Below are positions 33,883 through 42,800 of a DNA stretch of 51,160 nt, in pieces. The notes beneath the pieces were generated by a model. That model ran no database searches and had not been told where the DNA came from. It saw nothing but the letters and a program-made list of their open reading frames with translations. How positions within the stretch are numbered: position 1 is the first letter of the stretch; every line of letters begins with the position of its first letter. The stretch comes from a bacterium (GTDB lineage Bacteria; Vulcanimicrobiota; Vulcanimicrobiia; Vulcanimicrobiales; Vulcanimicrobiaceae), in contig JAJZED010000016.1 of NCBI GenBank assembly GCA_021805775.1, positions 1 through 51,160 on the forward strand, in the 5' to 3' direction. Made by a program: the position numbers and the translations under genes.

Positions 33883-33922
33883 GCTGCGAGGGGCCCCACG
33901 TTTTCGCAGGGTCCCTCGCAGC
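33883..33922. terminator. Bidirectional rho-independent terminator
   Basis: A 14-bp stem (33883-33896 with 33909-33922, one G-U pair) has a 12-base loop. TTTT follows on the plus strand and a run of six A precedes it, which is a T-run for the minus strand. It stands between two convergent lipoprotein genes. Confidence 0.85.
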
Positions 33923-33949
33923 CGGTTTTACGAACGATTTAGCGTGCGT

Positions 33950-36061
33950 TTAGCGGTGTCGTAGAGCGAGCCGACGCTGAAGCATTTGCTCGGCAACGCG
34001 TGCCCGAGCTTGCGCACGCGCCCTCTCCATATCTACCGCCGAACCAAGATAGAGAACGTGCGATGCCGCCGGTAGTGCATCGGCGAAGCTCTTCGTCGCA
34101 AGCATCGCCGCCGTCAACGACGAGGCGGTAACGTAGTCCGCCCAAGTATCGACGCTCTTCGTGGTATTGAAATACGAAGCACCATATTCCGCATCAGAGA
34201 CATCGAAATTGCTGAAGTATGTGTACGTACCGACGTCGCACACATCGCCAAGCCCATCCACAATGAACGACCGTTCGAGAGACGTATCGTATCCGTTCGT
34301 CGGGTCGAGGTCGGTCGATGCAATATCGACCTCCGTAACCGTCGGCGAGGTTCCGAGAACGCTCGCCGGAACCGCACATTGCGTCGGCAACGAGGCCGTT
34401 CCTATCGTCGAGATCGTTTGCGACAGAAGCGGGCTTGGGACCGCGCCGCTCGGTAGACCGGCATCGTTATACCAGTTCGGTTCGCTGGTCGCCACGGGTG
34501 CGGGAGTCGACGAGGCGCCCGGGCTCGGAAGCGCACCCGTAAAGGCCTGCACCTCCAATGGAATCGATGCAGATCCGGGAGCGGGCGTTCCGACCGCCAC
34601 GATCGAGGATCCAGAGGTCGCATTGTTTACCGTTAGCAATGCCGTTCCATCGGAACGAACGAGCGAGGTATCCGTTTCACCCGTCGGAAACTGCGCGCTC
34701 ACGGGATACGTCGTTGTATTCGAATAGGAACCGTCGGCATTCTCTACCTCGGATTCTGAATAAGGGACCGCGTATGGCGAAATCGCGCTCCAGGTGTACG
34801 TGCACGGGCCGGTACCCGCTAAGGGGGGACTCCAAGTTTGCGGAATCGGGACGATCCAGTTCGCAATATACGGTGCGCTGCAGGTAGTCGTAGAGAACTG
34901 ATCTCCGCTGTCGACCGACGTGCCGCCGATATAATCGTAAGCCCACGAACCCGCTGCGACTCCCGGCGCCCACTGGTAATAATCGTCGGATACCAATGGA
35001 GACGCGCTCGGGCTGGGAGAGGTCACCACCTGCGTGGTCGCCACTTGAACGAGGCCGGAAATGCCGTTATAGGTTGCCCCGGTGGAATACGTTATTGACA
35101 TTGTCGACGTCTCTACCGATGGGGTCGGAGTGGGGCCCGGGCTCGCGATCGTTTTGAAAACCACCGTTCCACTCCCCGCTTCCGTAACCGTCGCTCCGTT
35201 GACCGTTGGAGCGCTACTCTGCGGGAGGAACGAAGCAGCGGTAATCGAGGTAGCCGGAACGCCGCTCGCCGAAGCGGAGATCGATACCGGCGCGCTCATC
35301 GGCGATCCGTTGTACGCTAACGCCACCGCACCGGCGGTCGTCAAGGACTTCACCGATAACGATGTTGCACCGGAGGTATCGGAATCAACGAGTGCGATCG
35401 GATTGTTGTAGGTTCCGATAATCGTGTTGCCGCTGCTATCTTTCGCCACGACATCGAGCGGAAGCGAGGTCGCCACACCTTCCGGAACGCTTCCCACGAC
35501 GGCAACGGAGATGCTCGCGACCGTGCCGGTCAAGGTAGCGGGAGCTTGAACGCTCTGTCCTGCCGTCACATTAACATTCATCGAACCGCCGCCAAGCGTA
35601 CCTCCGGCCTGATTCTGCTGCGAGTAGGTCAAAACCGAAAAACCGTCGCTGCCGGCGGGTTCCTGCGCTGAGAACAGGCAAGTTAGGGTCGTGCTCGAGG
35701 CCGTACATCCCGGCGAACCCGAACCGAGGTTTTCGTTCAAGACCGACGGGCTCGGCGGCGGCGAACCGTTGACCTGGGTAAGAACGATCGAAACGGATTG
35801 GGTCGAGCCCGGAACCGCGAACTGCGGCGAGCGACTCGACGATGCAATAGGCGGAGCTGAAGATATAGGCTGCGTCACGGTGAACTGCACCGTCCCCATT
35901 GGGAGCGTCGCCGGCGGCCCTCCGCCCGAGGAACTGCCTCCGCCCGAGCCAGCGGAGCCACCGGAGCCACCGCCGCCACCGCACGCGACGACCAAACTTA
36001 TAAGAGCGAGCGAGCCAAATAAAAAAGGCCGCCGAAGCATATCCTTGCGTCTCTCGAACAC
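33950..36061 (-). CDS. Large Ser/Thr/Pro-rich surface lipoprotein
   Basis: 703 residues from a GTG at 36061 with GGAGG six bases before it (an internal ATG at 36040 is the alternative). FGSLALISLVVAC is the lipobox, followed by a poly-Gly/Ser linker. The body contains repeated immunoglobulin-like or big-domain-like segments (VAKDSSGNTIIGTYNNPIALVD and PLEVQAF) and many ASPSPS stretches. The frame ends in an Arg/Ala-rich helix (ERARAQARARVAEQ). No enzyme motifs are seen. It is likely a cell-surface structural or adhesive protein. Confidence 0.72.
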   Translation of the reverse strand: MFERRKDMLRRPFLFGSLALISLVVACGGGGGSGGSAGSGGGSSSGGGPPATLPMGTVQFTVTQPISSAPPIASSSRSPQFAVPGSTQSVSIVLTQVNGSPPPSPSVLNENLGSGSPGCTASSTTLTCLFSAQEPAGSDGFSVLTYSQQNQAGGTLGGGSMNVNVTAGQSVQAPATLTGTVASISVAVVGSVPEGVATSLPLDVVAKDSSGNTIIGTYNNPIALVDSDTSGATSLSVKSLTTAGAVALAYNGSPMSAPVSISASASGVPATSITAASFLPQSSAPTVNGATVTEAGSGTVVFKTIASPGPTPTPSVETSTMSITYSTGATYNGISGLVQVATTQVVTSPSPSASPLVSDDYYQWAPGVAAGSWAYDYIGGTSVDSGDQFSTTTCSAPYIANWIVPIPQTWSPPLAGTGPCTYTWSAISPYAVPYSESEVENADGSYSNTTTYPVSAQFPTGETDTSLVRSDGTALLTVNNATSGSSIVAVGTPAPGSASIPLEVQAFTGALPSPGASSTPAPVATSEPNWYNDAGLPSGAVPSPLLSQTISTIGTASLPTQCAVPASVLGTSPTVTEVDIASTDLDPTNGYDTSLERSFIVDGLGDVCDVGTYTYFSNFDVSDAEYGASYFNTTKSVDTWADYVTASSLTAAMLATKSFADALPAASHVLYLGSAVDMERARAQARARVAEQMLQRRLALRHR

Positions 36062-36306
36062 CCGAAGCCTCCATATCATCAATAGAAGGAGCTAAGCAAG
36101 ATGCTTAGACGCAGAGCGCTTCATCGTATTGAATAGTAGACCTGCCGATCTACGGCGAGCGAACGCTCAAAAATTTCTGCATTTGTCTTTTTTGCGAGCG
36201 CCTGCTTGGTTATATAGATCGAACTCCGCTAGCGACGGTGGCGAATCGAAGCGTGCTCCGCCGAGAAGGCACCTAGCCCTCTACGGTTTTTAAACGGTTT
36301 TTAAGG
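36062..36306. other. Intergenic region upstream of the large lipoprotein gene
   Basis: About 245 bp without a gene. It is A/T-rich compared with its surroundings and has two copies of ACGGTTTTTAA near 36284-36304. It must contain the promoter of the minus-strand gene starting at 36061, but I cannot assign boxes confidently. Confidence 0.35.
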
Positions 36307-37182
36307 CTAAGGCTGCGGGCTCGGCGCGAGCGTCACTGCAGGAACGTTCGGAAACGAGAAGTGGTGCAGCGTCATATCGATCGAGCCGCCGCCGTGCAGG
36401 AAAAGAAAATGCCCGCTGCCCTCGACGTAAATGTTTTTTACAAGCCAGTACGCGCCGACGCGTCCGAACGTAAAGCGCCCGAAACCCCCACCCCCTTCGA
36501 AAAATCCACGTTGGCCACCGCCGAGAACGACCGCGCGCACGAGGTGTGTTGCGGTGTCGACGTACATATCGGTTATGGGATGTTTCGATTCATTACCGTC
36601 TCGAGCGGTAAACTGCAGATGGTACGATGGATGCCCGGAAAATACGACGATGCCCTCGTTCGCGATGCGATAGGAGCGGCTGTAAAAGGCACGCACCGTC
36701 ACGATCGCTTTCATTAAATCGAGTGGACCCGCTGGAGCAACCGAGGCTGACGGAGCTGCCGTTGTGGGGGCAAAATGGACGAAGGCGTGCATTACCGGCC
36801 CGAGCGGATACGGCGTGCAGTTGAACGTAAACGGCTTCTTCGACTCGAGCGTTGCATGTCCGAATCCGCTAGACGTGACAAATTTCACGTTCCACATACG
36901 CGGGGGCCGAGCGCCGGCACCGGTTGTTTCGATGATGCCCGATTCAAATTGGTAGGGCGGTTTCGCCGCGCACGACAGCGTCATTTGCATCCCGCTATTG
37001 GAAACGCTGAGTTGGTAGTCGATCCGCGGCGGGAGCGCTTGTGCGCGCATCGCATTGAGCGCCGCGGAGTACACCGCCGATCCGGATGGGAGCGTTGCCG
37101 CACCGGCCGGAGCGAGCAACATCGAGGCGATCGTGAGAGCGGGTAGGCACACGCGAACGAACGATTGGATCCGTATCTTCAT
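36307..37182 (-). CDS. Predicted exported protein of unknown function
   Basis: 291 residues from the ATG at 37182, preceded by AAGG nine bases upstream. The N-terminus MKIRIQSFVRVCLPALTIASMLLAPAGAA is a signal peptide. The mature part (PPRIDYQLSVSNSGMQMTLSCAAKPP, ITDMYVDTATHLVRAVVLGG) has the feel of an outer-surface beta-rich protein, such as an MucB/LolA-like lipid-handling fold, but similarity is weak. It follows the ABC transporter operon with an 86-bp gap that may hold its own promoter. Confidence 0.65.
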   Translation of the reverse strand: MKIRIQSFVRVCLPALTIASMLLAPAGAATLPSGSAVYSAALNAMRAQALPPRIDYQLSVSNSGMQMTLSCAAKPPYQFESGIIETTGAGARPPRMWNVKFVTSSGFGHATLESKKPFTFNCTPYPLGPVMHAFVHFAPTTAAPSASVAPAGPLDLMKAIVTVRAFYSRSYRIANEGIVVFSGHPSYHLQFTARDGNESKHPITDMYVDTATHLVRAVVLGGGQRGFFEGGGGFGRFTFGRVGAYWLVKNIYVEGSGHFLFLHGGGSIDMTLHHFSFPNVPAVTLAPSPQP

Positions 37183-37268
37183 TTCTTTTACCTTTATGAG
37201 CGAGCGTTTTTCTCTTTGCAACATCCGACGGACTTGACCTGAGCACAACTGTTCTAGCGGGCCGTCGC

Positions 37269-37361
37269 TCACTCGTCGTCGCCGACCTCTTCGAAGCCGA
37301 GGACAAAGCGGAGCCGCAGGCCTCCGAGCAAAACGCTGAGATTGATACCGAAGATCTGCAT
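37269..37361 (-). CDS. 30-residue small protein translated after the ABC permease
   Basis: A frame starting MQIFGINLSVLLGG and ending in the acidic FEEVGDDE. Its ATG at 37361 lies two bases after the permease stop and has a strong ribosome site, GGAGG with seven bases spacing, located in the last permease codons. The first half is hydrophobic, the middle basic (LRLRF), the end acidic. The good ribosome site argues for real translation. It could be a small subunit or regulator of the transporter; no homologue is known to me. Confidence 0.55.
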   Translation of the reverse strand: MQIFGINLSVLLGGLRLRFVLGFEEVGDDE

Positions 37362-37363
37362 CG

Positions 37364-38392
37364 TTACGCCTCCATGCGGCGCCATTGCAGCACCGCGATG
37401 ACGAAGTAGAGTAATGCCAGCACCGAGAGCCCGGCGAGCGCCGGTTGAAGGGCGTTTCCGAGGGTCACTCCGAGTGCGACCGTCTTCGGCGTAAGCGAGA
37501 AATTCTTCATGTACCAGAGCGGATCGAGCCGGACGAGCGGAATGAGAAGCGCGTGCACGGCCTTCCAAATGGGAAGCACGTTTCCGGCCGTGCCGGTAAA
37601 GGCTCCCGGAACGATGAAGGCGAGCGGCCACGCCAAACCGACCACGAGGGCGCGCCCCCCGCGCAGGCTCGCGGTCGCAGCCAAAAGCATTGCGTACCAC
37701 GCAATCGGCGCGAGCAGGTTCAGCAAGATGATGGCGAGCGTCCAACCCGAGATCGTCGGGCGAACCTCGACATACACGGCGATCATCGCGATTACACACA
37801 CGACCGTCGCAAGTTCGGCGATAAAGATCGTGAGTATATCGGTGGCGATTACTCCAATCGCCAAGCGCTCGCGCGAGCGCGGCCGCATAAAACTCATCTC
37901 GAGATGGCCGTCGTTCTCGGAGGAAAAGGCTCCGGAGAGAACGGTCGCAATGATGAATCCGACGACGAGGGCGGCGTACCAAAAATAGCCGAAATCGGTA
38001 GCTCCGCCGAAGCGTGTATTTTGAGTAACCGTCTTTCCATCGACTGTTGTTTGCTCGGTGATGAGCGGCCCCGAGCTACTACCGGCTTTTTGCGGTTTGC
38101 CCGTTACGGTGCTCGTCGCGTGGAGGACGATGCCGCGATAGCCGCGGTCGATAATCACGATGCGGCGCCCGACCGATTTATTGACGATGCTGGTCTCCTT
38201 CGTTCCATTGGGGAGCACCGCGTGCGTCGTCACCGATCCCTTCATCTGAGAGAGGTGCGGGAACGTCGGCTCCATATTTAACGTCGGACCCAACGAGAGC
38301 CGGAAGATTGCGTTGACGGCGAATATTGCCGCCAAGACAATCCCGGTAACGACGAGCGCCTTGCGCCCGCGAAGCCCTGCGACGTAATCCAC
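37364..38392 (-). CDS. ABC transporter permease (ABC-2 type)
   Basis: 342 residues from a GTG at 38392, two bases after the ATPase stop. There are six predicted helices, with a large extracytoplasmic loop of about 110 residues between helices 1 and 2 (about 30-140). The pattern (one helix, large loop, then five helices with GHLEMSFMRPRSRERL between helices 2 and 3) matches ABC-2/NatB-like permeases paired with YtrA-regulated ATPases. The cargo is unknown. Confidence 0.82.
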   Translation of the reverse strand: MDYVAGLRGRKALVVTGIVLAAIFAVNAIFRLSLGPTLNMEPTFPHLSQMKGSVTTHAVLPNGTKETSIVNKSVGRRIVIIDRGYRGIVLHATSTVTGKPQKAGSSSGPLITEQTTVDGKTVTQNTRFGGATDFGYFWYAALVVGFIIATVLSGAFSSENDGHLEMSFMRPRSRERLAIGVIATDILTIFIAELATVVCVIAMIAVYVEVRPTISGWTLAIILLNLLAPIAWYAMLLAATASLRGGRALVVGLAWPLAFIVPGAFTGTAGNVLPIWKAVHALLIPLVRLDPLWYMKNFSLTPKTVALGVTLGNALQPALAGLSVLALLYFVIAVLQWRRMEA

Positions 38393-38394
38393 GA

Positions 38395-39303
38395 TTAAGC
38401 TTCCTCCACAACCGAGGCCGTCGTCACCTTTGGGGCAACGGCATCTAAGAAAATATCTTCCAAACTCAGATCGACGACGCGCAGCCCTTGTGCACCGAGC
38501 GCGCTCATGCGCGCGGCGACATCGTCGGATTGTTCGGTGACGAAGGCCCGCAGAATGCGGCCGTTCCGTTCGAGCCGTCCGATGCGCACATCGTTCGCGA
38601 GGCCGTTAACGGAGAAATCGTCGCTCGGCAAAATTCCTTCGACGATTTTGCGCCCCGCTTTGAGATCGTCAACGATGCCCTCGAGCACGATGCGCCCGCG
38701 TTGCATCACCGCAATGCGGTCGGCGGCGCGCTCGACCTGCCCGATTTGATGGGACGAAAAGACGACCGTGGTGCCCTGCGCCGCTTCGTTGATAATGAGA
38801 TTGAGCACCGAACGCTGATTGACCGGGTCGAGCCCGCTCGTCGGTTCGTCGAGCAGCAGCAGATCGACGCGCCGCGCGAAGGCCAGCGCGACGGCGACCG
38901 CGGTGCGCATGCCCTTCGAGAGCGCGCGTACCCTTTTGCTCTCGTCACCGATGCCGAACTGCGCGAGTAGTTTGCGCGCGCGCTCCGGATCGAAGCCGGT
39001 AAAACTATTTTTCATATACCCGATGTGCTCGCGTACGCTCATCCAGTCGTAAAGCACGCTACGTTCGGGAACGTAAGCGATGCGTTCGAGTGCGGCCGGC
39101 GAGAACGGCGCACCGGCAAAGAGCACGCGGCCGGCGCTCGCGCGGATCAAACCGAGCACGCACTTAAAGGTCGTGCTCTTCCCCGCGCCGTTGGGGCCGA
39201 GCAGCCCGAAGACGCAGCCTTTGGGAATCTCGAGGTCGATGCCGTCGACAGCGGCGACGCTGCCGTAGCTTTTACGAAGTCCGGCGATAGTAAGAGCGGT
39301 CAT
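38395..39303 (-). CDS. ABC transporter ATP-binding protein
   Basis: 302 residues with Walker A GPNGAGKST, Q-loop region, signature LSKGM, Walker B LLLLDEPTSGLDPVNQR and the switch His in VVFSSHQIGQ. It belongs to the CcmA/YhaQ-like export ATPases. Its ATG overlaps the GntR stop (ATGA) and the permease begins two bases after its own stop, so the three are one operon. Confidence 0.95.
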   Translation of the reverse strand: MTALTIAGLRKSYGSVAAVDGIDLEIPKGCVFGLLGPNGAGKSTTFKCVLGLIRASAGRVLFAGAPFSPAALERIAYVPERSVLYDWMSVREHIGYMKNSFTGFDPERARKLLAQFGIGDESKRVRALSKGMRTAVAVALAFARRVDLLLLDEPTSGLDPVNQRSVLNLIINEAAQGTTVVFSSHQIGQVERAADRIAVMQRGRIVLEGIVDDLKAGRKIVEGILPSDDFSVNGLANDVRIGRLERNGRILRAFVTEQSDDVAARMSALGAQGLRVVDLSLEDIFLDAVAPKVTTASVVEEA

Positions 39304-39701
39304 GCTTCCTCCGGGAGCCAGCGATCGAGAGATTTTTGAAACAGCTCGGTGACGGCGTCGCGCCCGAGCCCCAGCGATTTTGCGGTACGCACGGCGCTCT
39401 CGATCTCGCCGCGCGCGACATCGCGCCCGGCGGCGATACTCGCCGCGTCGGCGCTACCGTTCGCGCGAACGAACGAACCGCGCCCCGATGCGGTCTCGAT
39501 CACGGACTCGCGTTCGAGATCGCGATAGGCGCGCGCCACGGTATTGGGATTGACGGTGAGGTCGAGGGCGAGTTGCTTCACGGTCGGCAATTGCTCGCCG
39601 GGCGCGAGAAGCCCGAGCGCGACCGAACGCTTCACCTGCTCGACGATCTGCAGATAGATCGGGATGCCGCCACGGGGATCGACGGTAAAGATGACCGGCA
39701 T
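39300..39701 (-). CDS. GntR-family repressor, YtrA subfamily
   Basis: 133 residues with an N-terminal winged helix (PIYLQIVEQVKRSVALGLLAPGEQLPTVKQLALDLTVNPNTVARAYRDLERESVIETASGRGSFV) and a short C-terminal dimerisation tail with FQKSLDRWL. This size and tail are those of the YtrA subfamily, which usually represses an adjacent ABC transporter operon. A near-perfect palindrome lies between this gene and its promoter, fitting autoregulation. The ribosome site AAGGA precedes the ATG. Confidence 0.93.
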   Translation of the reverse strand: MPVIFTVDPRGGIPIYLQIVEQVKRSVALGLLAPGEQLPTVKQLALDLTVNPNTVARAYRDLERESVIETASGRGSFVRANGSADAASIAAGRDVARGEIESAVRTAKSLGLGRDAVTELFQKSLDRWLPEEA

Positions 39702-39724
39702 CGCGTCCTTTCCAGCGCCTCTGC

Positions 39725-39766
39725 GCTTGTGCTATCGTACTAGTTCACTAGTACGATAGCACAAGC
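39725..39766. promoter_or_regulatory. 42-bp perfect palindrome, probable GntR operator
   Basis: Arms of 19 bases (39725-39743 and 39748-39766) are perfect inverted repeats around a 4-base centre TTCA, with the core TACTAG/CTAGTA. It overlaps the predicted -10 of the GntR-ABC operon. YtrA-type repressors bind long palindromes of this kind just upstream of their own gene. Confidence 0.8.
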
Positions 39767-39782
39767 CTCAAGGGTCGGTCAA
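39753..39782 (-). promoter_or_regulatory. Promoter of the GntR/ABC operon
   Basis: On the minus strand TTGACC (39782-39777) and TATCGT (39758-39753) are 18 bases apart. The -10 lies within the palindrome, so a bound repressor would block RNA polymerase. Confidence 0.6.
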
Positions 39783-39898
39783 GCTTTTCTCGCTGCCTCG
39801 TGGGGGCTGGCTAAGCATGAGGGCTCTGCCGCCGCGCCGTGGAGCGAGAACGGCCGACGGAGCAGGCAGGGAATCCCAACAATCGGCCGGCCTTGCGC
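39783..39898. other. Intergenic region between the ABC operon and the defence island
   Basis: About 115 bp without a gene. CGGCCGA and TCGGCCG (about 39852-39890) can pair around a GGGATTCCC element, possibly ending the minus-strand helicase transcript; there is no T-run. No attachment-site or tRNA end was recognised. Confidence 0.3.
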
Positions 39899-42800
39899 CT
39901 AGATCGACTCCTCCAGAGCATTGAGGATCTCGCCTACGCACCCGTCGGGATCGCCGGCTATGCGGCTTCCGGTAAAAGCGAGTATCTTATAGCCGAGCTC
40001 GCGCATACGATTACGAATTCTATTATCGTTTTCAATTTGCGAAGGAGTCGTGTGATATGCATGCCCGTCAGCGTATATCGCAACACGTTGCGCTGGGAAC
40101 AGCATATCGGGCCTCGAGACGAGCTTCCCGTCTTCGGCGAAAACTTCGCCCTGTCTCTCAAATGGCGGGAGATGCCTTCGCATCGCTGCATCCAGAAGCA
40201 GCTCAATAGGCGATTCTGCTCGACGACCAGAGCCATCATCCGGCTTACTGCCCTGATGAAGTTCTCCTGGCGCCGATCTTTCAAGGGACAACTCGCGCAA
40301 CAGCGTCTCGACGAGGCGTTTATCGATCTTATCGTGGTCGCGCTGATTATAATAGTGAAGCAAGCAGGTATAACATGCGCGTACGCACGGCGGGTCATGT
40401 TGAATTATTGCGAGCGCTCGCTTCGCTATGCGCGGTAAATCACTTGCAGCGCGTCTCAAATATCCGGCTCCGCCGTTTACCGTTTCAAAAAGCGCTACGG
40501 TCGTGGGACGGTGTTCGTTCGCAAGCAGGTCGAAACCGCCAAGTTCGCCCTCATCCGCCTGAAACTCGATGCGAATTGCCGCTAAGAGCGCATGTCGGAG
40601 CGTCGTTACCTCCTCCGAACCATACGACGGCACTTCAAGAAGCAACACGTCGCTCTCAAATGCATGAGTGAGATTCGCCCGGAACTCTTTCGGTGCGTGT
40701 TTTCGCAACTTAAGATGCTTTGATTTCCAGTCATCGTGAACTTCAGGCTTCGCATCCCCGCACTCGAGGCAAAAGAGAAACGGCCGCGTGCCCCCCACTT
40801 CGCGGAGCCCGCGATTCACGGCTAGCAATGGTTGATTGCGACAATACCTCACCGTAGCGGCGTCAAATCGAAAAGTTGTTTCGGAATCCGTTTTGCCCAA
40901 GAGCGCGACATCTAGGTCGAACTGCGTTCGTCGGCGTTGTTCCTCGCTCGCGGTAATTTGGGCGTCCACCGCGCCACGGAAAGCGGTCACCTCTAAGCGC
41001 GGCTCCTCAAGTTGAGCGTCCGCGCTCCCGCACTCGGGGCAATCGCCGATCCAGGCCACCGGCGCGTGGTATCCACAAGACGAGCAACGTACATATTTCG
41101 AATCTGAGCCGGCAATAAAATCTTCCGACGATCCGCCGAGCGTGCGAACGAGATTTAGGCCGGTGCAGCGGATCTTTTTTCCATCGACGTAGACCAGCGC
41201 GCCGGGGGCAAATTCGCCGAGTGCGAGGAGCGGGTCGCGCTGAACCTCTCCATCGTCGAGGTCGCGCGAAAACAATGTCGAAGGCGTTCCAGGAAACGCA
41301 TAGCTGGGAAGAAAGCCATGGTTTGCTAGGTAACCAAGCGTATAGGCATCGTTGCCTCCGCCACGCCTCTCCCCAAAGGACGGCATCGTAAGCCCAACCA
41401 GCGTTCGTTGCATCTGCGCGCGTCGGCGATGTTCCTCGCCGGTCGGTGTTGCTAGGGCGTTGATTCGAGCGATATCGGTAGCAATTTCAACGATCTCGGC
41501 ATGCCATCCGCGCAAAACGCCAAAAAGGTCGTGTTCGAACTCATCAATTGTTTTTCCGATCGCCTCAGACGACAAACAAGCAAAGCCACGCTCCTCGCGG
41601 AAAGCGGTGACGACAGCTTCCATAATCGCAGACCGCTTCACGCGCAACTCTGCGACGGCCTCTAAATCGTTTCGCAACTTCGAGTTAATATAGTCTTCGG
41701 GGCTCGGTTTTTCGTTCCGACTGGGAATGTCGAGGAAATCGCGCATAAAACGCGGTAGCGGGCGCTCGATCTTCTCTAACGCGAGCGAGCGAATGTGTCG
41801 CCGCACAATAGTTGCGTTGTCGAGTTCGAAATGCGGAGCCGGAATGCTTCCTGCAATCATCTCCTCCGGATGGGCGACAAAATACGCGTCGTGCGGCGAG
41901 GTTTGCGCGTACGAGGAAACGATCGCAATGCGTTCGCGCCGACCCGCACGCCCGGCGCGCTGAGCGTAATTTGCCGGTGATGGCGGAAGGCCGCGGAGGA
42001 GGACGGTCGTGAGCGCACCGATATCCACGCCCAGCTCGAGGGTAGGCGATGCGACCATCACGTTAATCTTACCATCGCGAAACGCATGTTCGTATTCTTC
42101 GCGTTTAGCCCCGGAAAGCTGCCCGCTATGCTCGCGCACGTGCAACGCGATCGGCTCGGCATCGCGATACATATGCACGTAAAAGTTTTCACGATCCGGT
42201 TCCGCGGCCGAAATTAGCGTCACCCCGTCACACGTGCCGCGATAACAGCGCCCTCGGACATAACGCCAATTGATCGTTCCGCAGTTCGTGCATTGCCAAA
42301 GTTTCTCGCCCACTCGGAGCGCCATCATGCCGACGTTTGCAACGAAAACGTCGCGAAGTTTTTGATTCTGTAACGTTCCTCCAATGCTCGTCGTTTTTAT
42401 GTAGTCTTTCGCCTCAAGGATATCGACCACCATAGCGAGGGCCGATATCGCGTCGGGAATGTCGAGCCGCCGATAGAACGACTGAATAGCCGTCGCTCGC
42501 CCCTTTGAAGCGACGAATGGCCGCGCATTGGCGTAACTCGAACGAACCGGGCCCGCATTGATGCGGCGGAAACCAACCGGCCGGCGATTGTATGCATCCA
42601 CGCCGCGGACATCGTCGAGATCGTCCCAATACTGCGTCGTAAAATCATCCGACATCGCGCCTGCATGCCGAATGAAATCAAGCGTAGTTGCAAGCAACTC
42701 GAGTACGTCCTCAGCGCTTAGCCCCGGGCAAAGTGCACGCAATGCTCCAAATTTAGCATAGTCTTGCAACTCACCAAGAAAACGGTACTCTACTCCGACA

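Noticed and set aside
39767-39898. A tRNA gene or attachment site at the left edge of the island
   Set aside because: No TpsiC-arm sequence or cloverleaf could be folded, and no repeat of this stretch was found at the other side.
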